Source of the DNA: Acidobacteriota bacterium
GTDB taxonomy: Bacteria; Acidobacteriota; Terriglobia; UBA7540
DNA length: 5,629 bases
Assembly (NCBI GenBank): GCA_021827245.1
Contig: JAKAWN010000438.1
Coordinates: forward strand, 1 to 5,629
Direction of reading: 5' to 3'
A program made the translations under genes and the position numbers. Shown here piece by piece: positions 1 through 5,625 of this stretch. Positions within the stretch are counted from its first letter, which is position 1. The number at the start of each line of letters is the position of its first letter. Below the pieces are notes generated by a model that saw nothing but the letters and a program-made list of their open reading frames with translations, made no database searches and was not told the DNA's origin.

Positions 1-172
1 GATCGTGGACAAGGGCCACGTCGTCGTCTGTGGCCGGACCAGGTTCAACGACGTCTCGGGGCTCAATCACACCTTCCGTGAGAAGCTTCTCCTTGATCAG
101 GCGGTACTTGGAAGATGGGAAAACATGGTTTCCCAGATTCAGGTCGTATTGATCCGAATAAACAAGCTTCAT
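1..172 (-). CDS. Histone deacetylase-family (AcuC/HDAC-like) protein, N-terminal part, cut by window edge
   Basis: Reading the minus strand from ATG 172-170 gives 57 residues without a stop up to the left edge, so the 3' end is missing. The protein begins MKLVYSDQYDLNLGNHVFPS and continues with a KYRLIKEKLL helix, then an acidic PATDDD stretch and LVHD. This order (F-P-x-x-K-Y-R, helix, 'EP.PATdeel..VHd') is the N-terminal signature of the zinc-dependent histone deacetylase/acetoin utilisation (AcuC) superfamily. Bacterial members remove acetyl groups from lysines, polyamines or related amides. The His-His and Asp/His/Asp zinc-binding motifs lie further downstream and cannot be checked here, so substrate and activity are open. 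The start lies only 14 bp after the glmS stop with no strong Shine-Dalgarno, which suggests co-transcription and translational coupling to glmS. Family assignment rests on this short N-terminus. Confidence 0.8.
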   Translation of the reverse strand, partial: MKLVYSDQYDLNLGNHVFPSSKYRLIKEKLLTEGVIEPRDVVEPGPATDDDVALVHD

Positions 173-186
173 GAGAAACAGCTTTT

Positions 187-2061
187 CTATTCCACGGTCA
201 CGGACTTGGCCAGGTTTCTGGGTTGGTCGACGTCACATCCGCGCAGCACGCCAATGTGATAAGCAAGCAGTTGTAGCGGCACGACTTCAAGGATCGCGGA
301 GAGCCACTCGTTGTTTTGGGGAAGCGTAATCACGTGGTCCGCCATATCGTGGACTTCCCGATCCCCTTCTGTAACCAGAGCGACGATCACAGCTCCGCGG
401 GCTTTTGCTTCCTTGATGTTTGAAATCGTCCGCTCATATCGGAGCTTAGAATCGGCGGATTTGCTGTCGCAAGTAGCCATCACGACGACGGGCAAACCGT
501 CGGTGATCAGGGCGATGGGGCCATGTTTCAATTCACCCGCCGGGTAGGCTTCAGCGTGGATGTAAGAGACCTTCTTCATCTTGAGCGCGCCTTCGAGCGC
601 AACAGGGAAGTGGACGCCCCTGCCGAGAAACAGAAAGTCTGACGCACGATCGAAGTGCCTGGCCAGTTCCTCATATTCCTCGTCTTTCTGCAGGACGGAT
701 TCGAGCTGGCGTGGCAGCATCGTCAGGGCGCTGAGGAGTTCCCTGGATTCGGTTGGAGGAACCAGGCCGCGAAGCTGGCCCAGGTAAACGGCAAAAAGAT
801 AAAGTCCCGTGAGCTGCGAAGAAAAGGTCTTGGTTGCCCCCACACCGATTTCAGGGCCTGCGTGCGTGTAGATGGTTCCATTGGCTTCCCGGGGCACCAT
901 GCTGCCAAGCACGTTGCAGATCGCCAGGGTCTTGGAGCCTTTGGCCTGGGCCTCACGCTGTGCGGCAACCGTGTCTGCCGTTTCGCCGGACTGCGTGATC
1001 AGCACGGTGAGCGTGCGGGAGTCAACCAGCGGGTCGCGGTAGCGGAACTCGGAAGCGTAGTCTACTTCCGTTGGCACACGTGCCAGGCGCTCAAACATGA
1101 TCTTTCCCGCCAGGCCGGCGTGGCGTGAGGTGCCGGCCGCGACGATCTTGATTTCCCGGAATGCGCAGAATTCATCCTCAGTGATTTCCATTTCGTCCAG
1201 GAAGATCTGGCCCGTCTCAGGAGAAACGCGACCGAGTGCGGTGTCGCGGACGGCGCGTGGCTGCTCGTAAATTTCTTTCAGGGTGAAGTGCTTGAAACCG
1301 CCTTTTTCCGCCAGGATAGGGTCCCAACTGATGTGATGGACCCTGCGAGTGACGGGCTCGCCCTGGAAGTCCATCAGCTTCACCCCGTTGGGTGTCAGGA
1401 CTGCGATGTCGCCGTCAGCCAGAAAGAAGAGATCGCGCGTGTGGTACAGGATCGCCGGTACGTCGCTTGCCACAAGATATTCGTTTTTTCCGAGCCCGAT
1501 CACGGCAGGCGGACCCTGTCGCACCGCTACAATCTTGTTCAAGTCCCTTGTGGACATGATGGCGAGAGCGAACACACCAGAAAGCCGCTGGACGGCGGCG
1601 CGTACTGCCTCGTCCAGCGTGACCTGGCCCGAAAGTGATGCCGGCTTGTCCAGGTATTTTTCAATCAGGTGCGCGATCACCTCGGTGTCGGTTTCAGTGG
1701 TGAATACATGCCCCTCTTCCGTCAGTTCTTGTTTCAACTCCAGGTAGTTTTCAATGATGCCATTATGGACAACAACAACCGTGCCGTGGCAGTCGCGATG
1801 GGGGTGAGCATTTTCCTCAGTGGGCGCTCCGTGTGTCGCCCAGCGTGTGTGGCCAATGCCGTAAGTGCCGTCGAGAGGATTGAGCCGGATGACTTCTTCC
1901 AGATTGCGCAGTTTCCCCGTGGCGCGGCGAATGGCCAGAGTGCTGTCCTTGATGACAGCCAGGCCGGCTGAGTCATACCCGCGGTACTGGAGGCGCTGAA
2001 GGCCCTCGAGCAGAACAGGGACTACTCGCTTATTGCCGATGTAACCGACGATTCCCGACAT
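187..2061 (-). CDS. glmS: Glucosamine-6-phosphate synthase (isomerizing glutamine:fructose-6-phosphate aminotransferase) with altered catalytic residues
   Basis: This is the GlmS family: fructose-6-phosphate plus glutamine gives glucosamine-6-phosphate, the first step toward UDP-GlcNAc, in the cytoplasm. The product is 624 aa (E. coli about 609) and full length, ending in the canonical NLAKSVTVE. The class II glutaminase domain (about 1-240) has YRGYDSAG at 26-33, HTRWATHG at 71-78, HNGIIENY at 99-106 and Asp125. The first SIS domain (about 304-430) has AAGTS and TQSGETADT. The second (about 475-615) has ALEGALK at 488-494 and HAEAYPAGELKHGP at 502-515. Lys494, His513 and Lys619 match E. coli Lys485, His504 and Lys603. 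Two key residues differ: Ser2 replaces the nucleophilic Cys, and Lys497 replaces Glu488. I chose ATG 2061 because family proteins begin M-C-G-I-V-G-Y. A GTG at 2124 would add 21 unconserved residues. The fold is certain; full activity is not. Confidence 0.95.
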   Translation of the reverse strand: MSGIVGYIGNKRVVPVLLEGLQRLQYRGYDSAGLAVIKDSTLAIRRATGKLRNLEEVIRLNPLDGTYGIGHTRWATHGAPTEENAHPHRDCHGTVVVVHNGIIENYLELKQELTEEGHVFTTETDTEVIAHLIEKYLDKPASLSGQVTLDEAVRAAVQRLSGVFALAIMSTRDLNKIVAVRQGPPAVIGLGKNEYLVASDVPAILYHTRDLFFLADGDIAVLTPNGVKLMDFQGEPVTRRVHHISWDPILAEKGGFKHFTLKEIYEQPRAVRDTALGRVSPETGQIFLDEMEITEDEFCAFREIKIVAAGTSRHAGLAGKIMFERLARVPTEVDYASEFRYRDPLVDSRTLTVLITQSGETADTVAAQREAQAKGSKTLAICNVLGSMVPREANGTIYTHAGPEIGVGATKTFSSQLTGLYLFAVYLGQLRGLVPPTESRELLSALTMLPRQLESVLQKDEEYEELARHFDRASDFLFLGRGVHFPVALEGALKMKKVSYIHAEAYPAGELKHGPIALITDGLPVVVMATCDSKSADSKLRYERTISNIKEAKARGAVIVALVTEGDREVHDMADHVITLPQNNEWLSAILEVVPLQLLAYHIGVLRGCDVDQPRNLAKSVTVE

Positions 2062-2067
2062 GGATTG

Positions 2068-2104
2068 AGGTTCCCGGCCGAGCGGACTTGCCTGAAGAGA
2101 ACCT
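2068..2104 (-). promoter_or_regulatory. Hairpin in the glmS leader overlapping its weak ribosome binding site
   Basis: On the minus strand AGGTTCTC (2104-2097) can pair with GGGAACCT (2075-2068), giving 8 pairs including one G-U. An inner GGC/GCC stem (2090-2092 with 2076-2078) extends it. The only Shine-Dalgarno-like sequence of glmS, GGGA at 2075-2072 about 10 nt before the ATG, lies inside this stem, so folding could reduce translation initiation. A smaller hairpin, GCACC-TCG-GGTGC (2133-2121), sits upstream in the same leader. The pairing is visible in the sequence; a regulatory role is inference. Confidence 0.35.
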
Positions 2105-2148
2105 TGGCCCGCTGCAAGCCGCACCCGAGGTGCTCACTCTAAGCATGC

Positions 2149-2157
2149 ATTATACCA
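2149..2157 (-). promoter_or_regulatory. Extended -10 promoter for glmS
   Basis: The minus strand reads TGGTATAAT: a perfect TATAAT hexamer (2154-2149) preceded by the extended -10 TGn motif. No TTGACA-like hexamer is found 16-18 nt upstream, as is common for extended -10 promoters. Transcription would start near 2142, giving a leader of about 80 nt before the glmS ATG at 2061. The site lies between the sulfatase-like gene and glmS, so glmS and the deacetylase gene after it can be expressed independently of the upstream genes. Confidence 0.7.
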
Positions 2158-2177
2158 GAAGCACCGCATCATGATCT

Positions 2178-2196
2178 TGGCCGCCTGGCCAGGCCA
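2178..2196. repeat. Palindrome between sulfatase-like gene and glmS promoter
   Basis: GCCTGGCCAGGC (2183-2194) is a perfect 12-nt palindrome. An overlapping outer inverted repeat TGGCC/GGCCA (2178-2182 and 2192-2196) offers an alternative 5-bp stem. It lies about 20 nt after the stop of the sulfatase-like gene and about 40-50 nt upstream of the expected glmS transcription start. It could be an operator, or a stem ending the upstream transcript. No T-run follows on the minus strand, so it is not a canonical intrinsic terminator. Confidence 0.3.
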
Positions 2197-2213
2197 TAGC
2201 CACCCGAGCGGGG

Positions 2214-3836
2214 TCACCGCGATTGCTGGACGTAAACCTCGCCGGTGTTGAGACTGGGTTTTTGATTGAAATAGCCGTAAGTCATGCCTTTGCCGGAGGC
2301 GATGTATTCCTTCAGCTTAGCCGACATGCGCTTGCAGATATCCGGGTGCTGATCAGCGACATCGGTCAGTTCTTCGGGATCATTCTGCAGGCTGTAAAGC
2401 TGTGGCTTGTAGACCGTAGGCGTTGCTCCCGGCCTGACGCTGAACTTATTCTGGCGCGCTTCAGGCTTCCAGATTTCGCTGTAGCTCCATTCCTGGTCGC
2501 GTATGGCGCCAACCCAGCCGTAGGTCTGAACCACGTGGTCGCGAAGCAACCTCGTTGTTCCGGTTACCAGGTCCCAGGCGTTCTGTCCGGTGACGCGCCT
2601 CGGCGGCTTTAAATCCAGCAAGTGGAGGACGGTGGGCATGATATCGGGGATCTGCACCAAGCCCGTGACCTGCTTTCCCGCATGTTGCTGGTCCGGCGTG
2701 CGAATCATGAAGGGAACATGCGTCACCTGGCCGCGCATCTTGTCCGGTCCTTTGAGGAATTGGCCGTGCTCACCCAGCATGGCGCCGTGGTCCGACATGA
2801 AGACAACAACCGAATTTTCGAACAATCCGTACTGCTTGATGGTGTCCAGCAGAGCGCCGATCCAGTAATCCACACAACTGACTTCGCCGGCGTAGTTGGC
2901 TCGAAAGCGGTTCTTGATTTCGTCCGAGAGCGGAATGGTGGCGTACGGCGGTTCGACAAAGCTGGGCGTGTAGGGGCCGTCCCAGTACTTTTGCAGAAAG
3001 CGCTCCGGCGGGTCCCAGGGTTCGTGCGAATCAAACATCTCGACGTGAAGATAGAAGGGACGCTGGTTGAAGTTGTCTTTCAGCCAGCGAATGGCTTGCC
3101 GCGCCACAATCTCTGAAAGCGATTCGCCGTCCTGCTTCCAGAGATCACGGTTGGCCTTGTACTGGCTCAGGAACCCGTGAAGACTGGGCATGCGGGCGAG
3201 ATAGCTGCTTGAAACCATGTCGCTGACATCGGGCAGTTTGTGGGGCACGGTGCCGTAGTAGTCAAACTCCTGGCCGCGAACCCACCGGTAGGTGTGAAAG
3301 CCACGGTGGAAGTTTTTTCCCGGGCGCATTTGGTGTGGCAGGTCGCTGATCAGTGTGGTGATGTAATCCGCCTCGAGAAGGGTTTCACTCAGTGTCTGAT
3401 CCTCGTTGTAAAGCGGATGCCAGCCCGGCAATTGAACCGGCTCATGCTGGCGAAAGTAATAGCAGGGAATCACCCGCCGGCCTGTGTAAAGTGTGCGGCG
3501 GATGACGATGGTAGGCATCCCTTCCGGGTAGGCATCTCGGAACACGACACATTCTTTGGCGAATCGGTCCAGGTTGGGCGTCTCAAGGTTTTCAAGCCAC
3601 TTCCCCCCATAACACGCAAGATTGTCGTGGCGGAAGGTGTCGCTGACAATCACGATCAGGTTGAGATTGTTGCCGTGCTGCTTCGGCGGCCGCTCCCAGA
3701 TCGATCCGCACTCTTCGGTGCAGGGATTTTCCGCTGCCTGCGCCGGCGTCAGCCCGGCCCCCATGCCGGCCGCAGCCACGGCGGCCGTGGCCGTCTTTTT
3801 CAAAAAGTTGCGTCTTGATGAGCTCTGGGTTTTCAT
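2214..3836 (-). CDS. Tat-exported sulfatase/alkaline-phosphatase superfamily hydrolase with Thr at the formylglycine position
   Basis: The protein has 540 aa and a twin-arginine signal: SSRRNFLKK at 6-14, an Ala/Gly-rich stretch, and likely cleavage after AQA at 34. It should therefore be exported folded. The sulfatase fold is shown by VIVSDTFRHDNLACYG (62-77, metal ligand Asp66), TPNLDRFA (86-93), TGRR (118-121), FDSHEPWDPP (268-277), MSDHGAMLGEHG (347-358, metal ligands Asp349/His350), Lys362, and a C-terminal SLQNDPEELTDVADQHP block. In sulfatases the C/S-x-P-x-R motif sits 9 residues before TGR; here that place reads T-I-V-I-R (109-113). Thr109 cannot be converted to formylglycine, so sulfate-ester hydrolysis is doubtful. 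The superfamily also includes Thr/Ser-nucleophile phosphodiesterases and phosphomutases, and a phosphate- or phosphonate-ester substrate is a fair alternative. Start ATG 3836 is set by GGAGG and the Tat signal. Substrate unknown. Confidence 0.88.
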   Translation of the reverse strand: MKTQSSSRRNFLKKTATAAVAAAGMGAGLTPAQAAENPCTEECGSIWERPPKQHGNNLNLIVIVSDTFRHDNLACYGGKWLENLETPNLDRFAKECVVFRDAYPEGMPTIVIRRTLYTGRRVIPCYYFRQHEPVQLPGWHPLYNEDQTLSETLLEADYITTLISDLPHQMRPGKNFHRGFHTYRWVRGQEFDYYGTVPHKLPDVSDMVSSSYLARMPSLHGFLSQYKANRDLWKQDGESLSEIVARQAIRWLKDNFNQRPFYLHVEMFDSHEPWDPPERFLQKYWDGPYTPSFVEPPYATIPLSDEIKNRFRANYAGEVSCVDYWIGALLDTIKQYGLFENSVVVFMSDHGAMLGEHGQFLKGPDKMRGQVTHVPFMIRTPDQQHAGKQVTGLVQIPDIMPTVLHLLDLKPPRRVTGQNAWDLVTGTTRLLRDHVVQTYGWVGAIRDQEWSYSEIWKPEARQNKFSVRPGATPTVYKPQLYSLQNDPEELTDVADQHPDICKRMSAKLKEYIASGKGMTYGYFNQKPSLNTGEVYVQQSR

Positions 3837-4106
3837 TTTGCCTCCGCATCGTGCCGAGATTCGGTTCAGATCTTTGTGAACGACCGCCAATCGCCCGGCA
3901 GCCTATTGAGACGCCTTGTAACGTGGCCGAAAGCCTCCGCGTCGCAGGGCAACCGTGGGGTGGTGCCCGCATTCCCACACACTGCGCTGCGGAACGTGAG
4001 CCGGAATGGGAATCATCAACGGTGGATTTGGTGCCTGGTTGAAATCGAAACAATCCGCCACGCTCGGGACCTCCATTAAACCCTTGGGCTCATGTCCGTT
4101 CAGGTT
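3837..4106. other. Intergenic region between argJ and the sulfatase-like gene
   Basis: I find no supported gene in these 270 bases. The only notable structure is a wide inverted repeat, ATTCCCA (3971-3977) with TGGGAAT (about 4007-4013), with some 29 nt between the arms. I see no convincing -35/-10 pair for the downstream gene and no stem followed by a T-run after argJ. Whether argJ and the sulfatase-like gene share a transcript cannot be decided from the sequence. Confidence 0.5.
3841..3845 (-). promoter_or_regulatory. Ribosome binding site of the sulfatase-like gene
   Basis: GGAGG on the minus strand ends 4 nt before ATG 3836. It decides the start: the in-frame upstream start at 3890 would add 18 residues before the Tat signal and has no comparable site. 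The spacing is slightly short. Confidence 0.7.
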
Positions 4107-5324
4107 CTATGACCGGGAAGCGTTGATCCGAATATATTCGTGCGTAAAGTCGCATGTCCACATCCACACATCGGCTTTGCCCTGATGCAGATCAATGCGA
4201 ATCGTCAGTTCGGTCTTATCGAGTTCCTTTTTCGCAGCTTCTTCGTCGAAGCCCGCATGGACGCCGCGACGGCAAAGATAGAGACCATTCACGCGCACAT
4301 CCACTTTGGTTGCATCGATGGCCGCGCCGGAATAGCCTGCGGCACAGACGATGCGGCCCCAGTTGGGATCACTGCCGCACAGTGCCGTCTTGACCAGCGG
4401 CGAATTGGCCACTGCGCGCGCCACAAGTTCGGCGTCAGAAGCGCTGCGCGCGCCGCGCACTTCAATCCGCGCGATCTTCGAAGCGCCTTCGCCATCTTTG
4501 ACGATCATTTTGGCGAGCGTTTGGCATAGTTCAATCAGCCCCTGCTGGAACTTGTTGCCAGCGGGCGTTCCGGGCTGGATGGAAACTCGGGACAGGCCGC
4601 TTGCCAGGGCGATTACGCTGTCGTTAGTGGAAGTGTCCCCATCCACCGTGATTCGGTTGAAGGAGGCGTCTACAGCCGCGCGAAGCATTTTCTGGAGCGT
4701 GGCCGGTGCAACGGCGGCATCTGTCGTGATGTAGGCCAGCATGGTGGCCATGTGCGGGTGAATCATGCCGGCGCCCTTGGCAATACTGGCGAGGGTGACG
4801 ATTTTGGCCCCCATCTTCGACTGCAAAACGACGGACTTGGGAAAACTGTCCGTCGTCATGATGGCTCGTGCGGCGTCGAAAGCGTTTTCGACGGAGAGGT
4901 TTTCTTTCAAGGTCGGAAGCTGATTCAGAATCAGGTTTATATCGAGCGGAGTTCCGATCACGCCCGTGGATGAGACAAAAACCTCGTGCGGTTTCAGGTC
5001 CAGAATATCGGCGACTGCCTTTGCAGTTTGCTCAGCCACATTCAGGCCCGCCTGGCCCGTGCAGGCGTTGGCGTTGCCCGCATTGGCAATGATGGCCCGC
5101 GCGCGCCCGCCATTCTTTTTCAAGTTTTGACGGCACAAAAGCACAGGCGCGGCTGCGGCCCGGTTCGTGGTAAACACGCCGGCGGCGCTCGACCCGGGCA
5201 CATCGCAAACGATCAGGGCCAAGTCCAGCGCGTCTTTGGCCTTTTTGATTCCAGCCGTGGCGGCTGAGGCTCGAAATCCCTTGGGGGTGCCAATGCTTCC
5301 TTCGACCGCATTCCAATTAGGCAT
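4107..5324 (-). CDS. argJ: Glutamate N-acetyltransferase / ornithine acetyltransferase ArgJ
   Basis: ArgJ transfers the acetyl group from N-acetylornithine to glutamate in the cyclic arginine pathway. Many bacterial members also make N-acetylglutamate from acetyl-CoA. It acts in the cytoplasm. The product is 405 aa, usual length. Visible family blocks are TPKGFRAS (13-20), GVFTTNRAAAAPV (49-61), IIANAGNANACTG (78-90), the oxyanion-hole motif SSTGVIG (118-124), KGAGMIHPHMATML (183-196), DGDTSTNDS (228-236), KDGEGASK (276-283), SDPNWGRI, and a C-terminal WTCDFTHEYIRIN. The precursor should self-cleave between Ala193 and Thr194 into alpha and beta chains, Thr194 becoming the N-terminal nucleophile. 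All expected catalytic elements are present. The motif has His191 where Asn is common (P-N-M-A-T-M), probably tolerated. No other arginine gene is in the window. The sequence does not tell whether it is mono- or bifunctional. Confidence 0.96.
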   Translation of the reverse strand: MPNWNAVEGSIGTPKGFRASAATAGIKKAKDALDLALIVCDVPGSSAAGVFTTNRAAAAPVLLCRQNLKKNGGRARAIIANAGNANACTGQAGLNVAEQTAKAVADILDLKPHEVFVSSTGVIGTPLDINLILNQLPTLKENLSVENAFDAARAIMTTDSFPKSVVLQSKMGAKIVTLASIAKGAGMIHPHMATMLAYITTDAAVAPATLQKMLRAAVDASFNRITVDGDTSTNDSVIALASGLSRVSIQPGTPAGNKFQQGLIELCQTLAKMIVKDGEGASKIARIEVRGARSASDAELVARAVANSPLVKTALCGSDPNWGRIVCAAGYSGAAIDATKVDVRVNGLYLCRRGVHAGFDEEAAKKELDKTELTIRIDLHQGKADVWMWTCDFTHEYIRINASRS

Positions 5325-5341
5325 CTCCTGCTCTTCTCCTT
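5325..5341 (-). promoter_or_regulatory. Purine-rich ribosome binding region of argJ
   Basis: The minus strand reads AAGGAGAAGAGCAGGAG directly before ATG 5324. It contains AAGGAG (5341-5336) at an 11-nt spacing and a second AGGAG touching the start codon. The first is the more likely Shine-Dalgarno, although its spacing is on the long side. No other in-frame start fits the family N-terminus better. Confidence 0.5.
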
Positions 5342-5522
5342 TTCCTTAATAGAACCTCACCGGTTTGTCACGTATTCGACAGTTGTGCCATCCCACGGTG
5401 ACGTAGACGAGCGCGTGGCTGACATGTACGCAGCGAATAGCTCACAGCATTTCCCCGACACCGCCGTCGCGAAGGTTCTTCGTGAAGGCTATCCTGAACA
5501 TGCCTAATTTCCAAGGGAGTTC

Positions 5523-5539
5523 CCCCGGCTCTGCCGGGG
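5523..5539 (+). repeat. GC-rich hairpin CCCCGGC-TCT-GCCGGGG
   Basis: This is a perfect 7-bp inverted repeat with a 3-nt loop, about 90 nt before the plus-strand start codon at 5626. On the plus strand it is followed by TGGCAGTAG, with no T-run, so it is not a canonical terminator for plus-strand transcription. Such compact GC-rich hairpins can be REP-like repeats, subterminal hairpins of IS elements, or leader structures. One copy in this window cannot separate these options. Confidence 0.5.
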
Positions 5540-5563
5540 TGGCAGTAGAAGTTTGACATTTGC

Positions 5564-5618
5564 AGGAGTCCATCGCGGAAACTCCTAAACGTGAGCCGCT
5601 GAAGCACACGCAAAGGAG
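5564..5618 (+). promoter_or_regulatory. Three-part complementary leader that could mask or free the Shine-Dalgarno
   Basis: AGGAGT (5564-5569) pairs with ACTCCT (5581-5586) across an 11-nt loop. The same CTCCT can instead pair with the Shine-Dalgarno AGGAG (5614-5618), so the two pairings exclude each other. The loop also contains CCATCG (5570-5575), which is complementary to CGATGG (5624-5629) over the start codon. The complementarities are exact but short, so chance is possible. Confidence 0.3.
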
Positions 5619-5620
5619 AT
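5612..5620 (+). promoter_or_regulatory. Strong ribosome binding site for the right-edge gene
   Basis: AAAGGAGAT closely matches the complement of the 16S rRNA tail and ends 5 nt before ATG 5626. It is the main evidence that a plus-strand gene begins at the edge. Confidence 0.65.
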
Positions 5621-5625
5621 CCACG

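Larger units (their letters stand above)
5342..5625. other. Divergent intergenic region between argJ and the right-edge gene
   Basis: No gene was recognised here. The left part (to about 5510) has no clear promoter for argJ. One plus-strand frame stays open up to a TAA at 5505-5507, and from GTG 5385 it would encode 40 residues of ordinary-looking composition. It has no recognised similarity and no ribosome binding site. The right part holds two hairpins and a strong ribosome binding site for a plus-strand gene. A TTGACA hexamer lies at 5553-5558, but no matching -10 follows it. Confidence 0.5.

Noticed and set aside
655..1128. Long plus-strand ORFs opposite glmS, the sulfatase-like gene and argJ
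   Set aside because: They mirror the codon pattern of the genuine minus-strand genes, have no recognisable domains and no ribosome binding sites.
2062..2124. Longer GlmS starting at GTG 2124 with a 21-residue leader or propeptide
   Set aside because: The extra residues are not conserved, the residue after the would-be cleavage site is not Cys, and ATG 2061 fits the family start exactly.
2183..2194. Intrinsic terminator after the sulfatase-like gene
   Set aside because: The palindrome has no central loop of proper size and no T-run follows it on the minus strand.
2062..2213. glmS ribozyme/riboswitch upstream of glmS
   Set aside because: The predicted leader is only about 80 nt, shorter than the ribozyme, and I see none of its pseudoknotted core. 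The ribozyme is mostly a Firmicutes feature and this organism does not look like one.
3592..4053. 153-aa minus-strand ORF overlapping the sulfatase-like gene's start
   Set aside because: It overlaps the Tat signal and metal-site region in another frame and has no domain features; it is a shadow frame.
3903..4076. 57-codon minus-strand ORF in the argJ/sulfatase gap
   Set aside because: It has only a weak AAGG upstream, no recognisable domain, and Pro/Arg/His-rich composition typical of chance reading of GC-rich DNA.
5553..5558. TTGACA as the -35 box of a promoter for the right-edge gene
   Set aside because: No TATAAT-like hexamer lies 15-19 nt downstream, where the sequence is CGGAAA-like, so the hexamer alone is weak evidence.
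5368..5624. Minus-strand ORFs of 81 and 60 aa at the right end
   Set aside because: They run antisense to the leader and its hairpins, lack ribosome binding sites and show Arg/Pro-rich chance composition.
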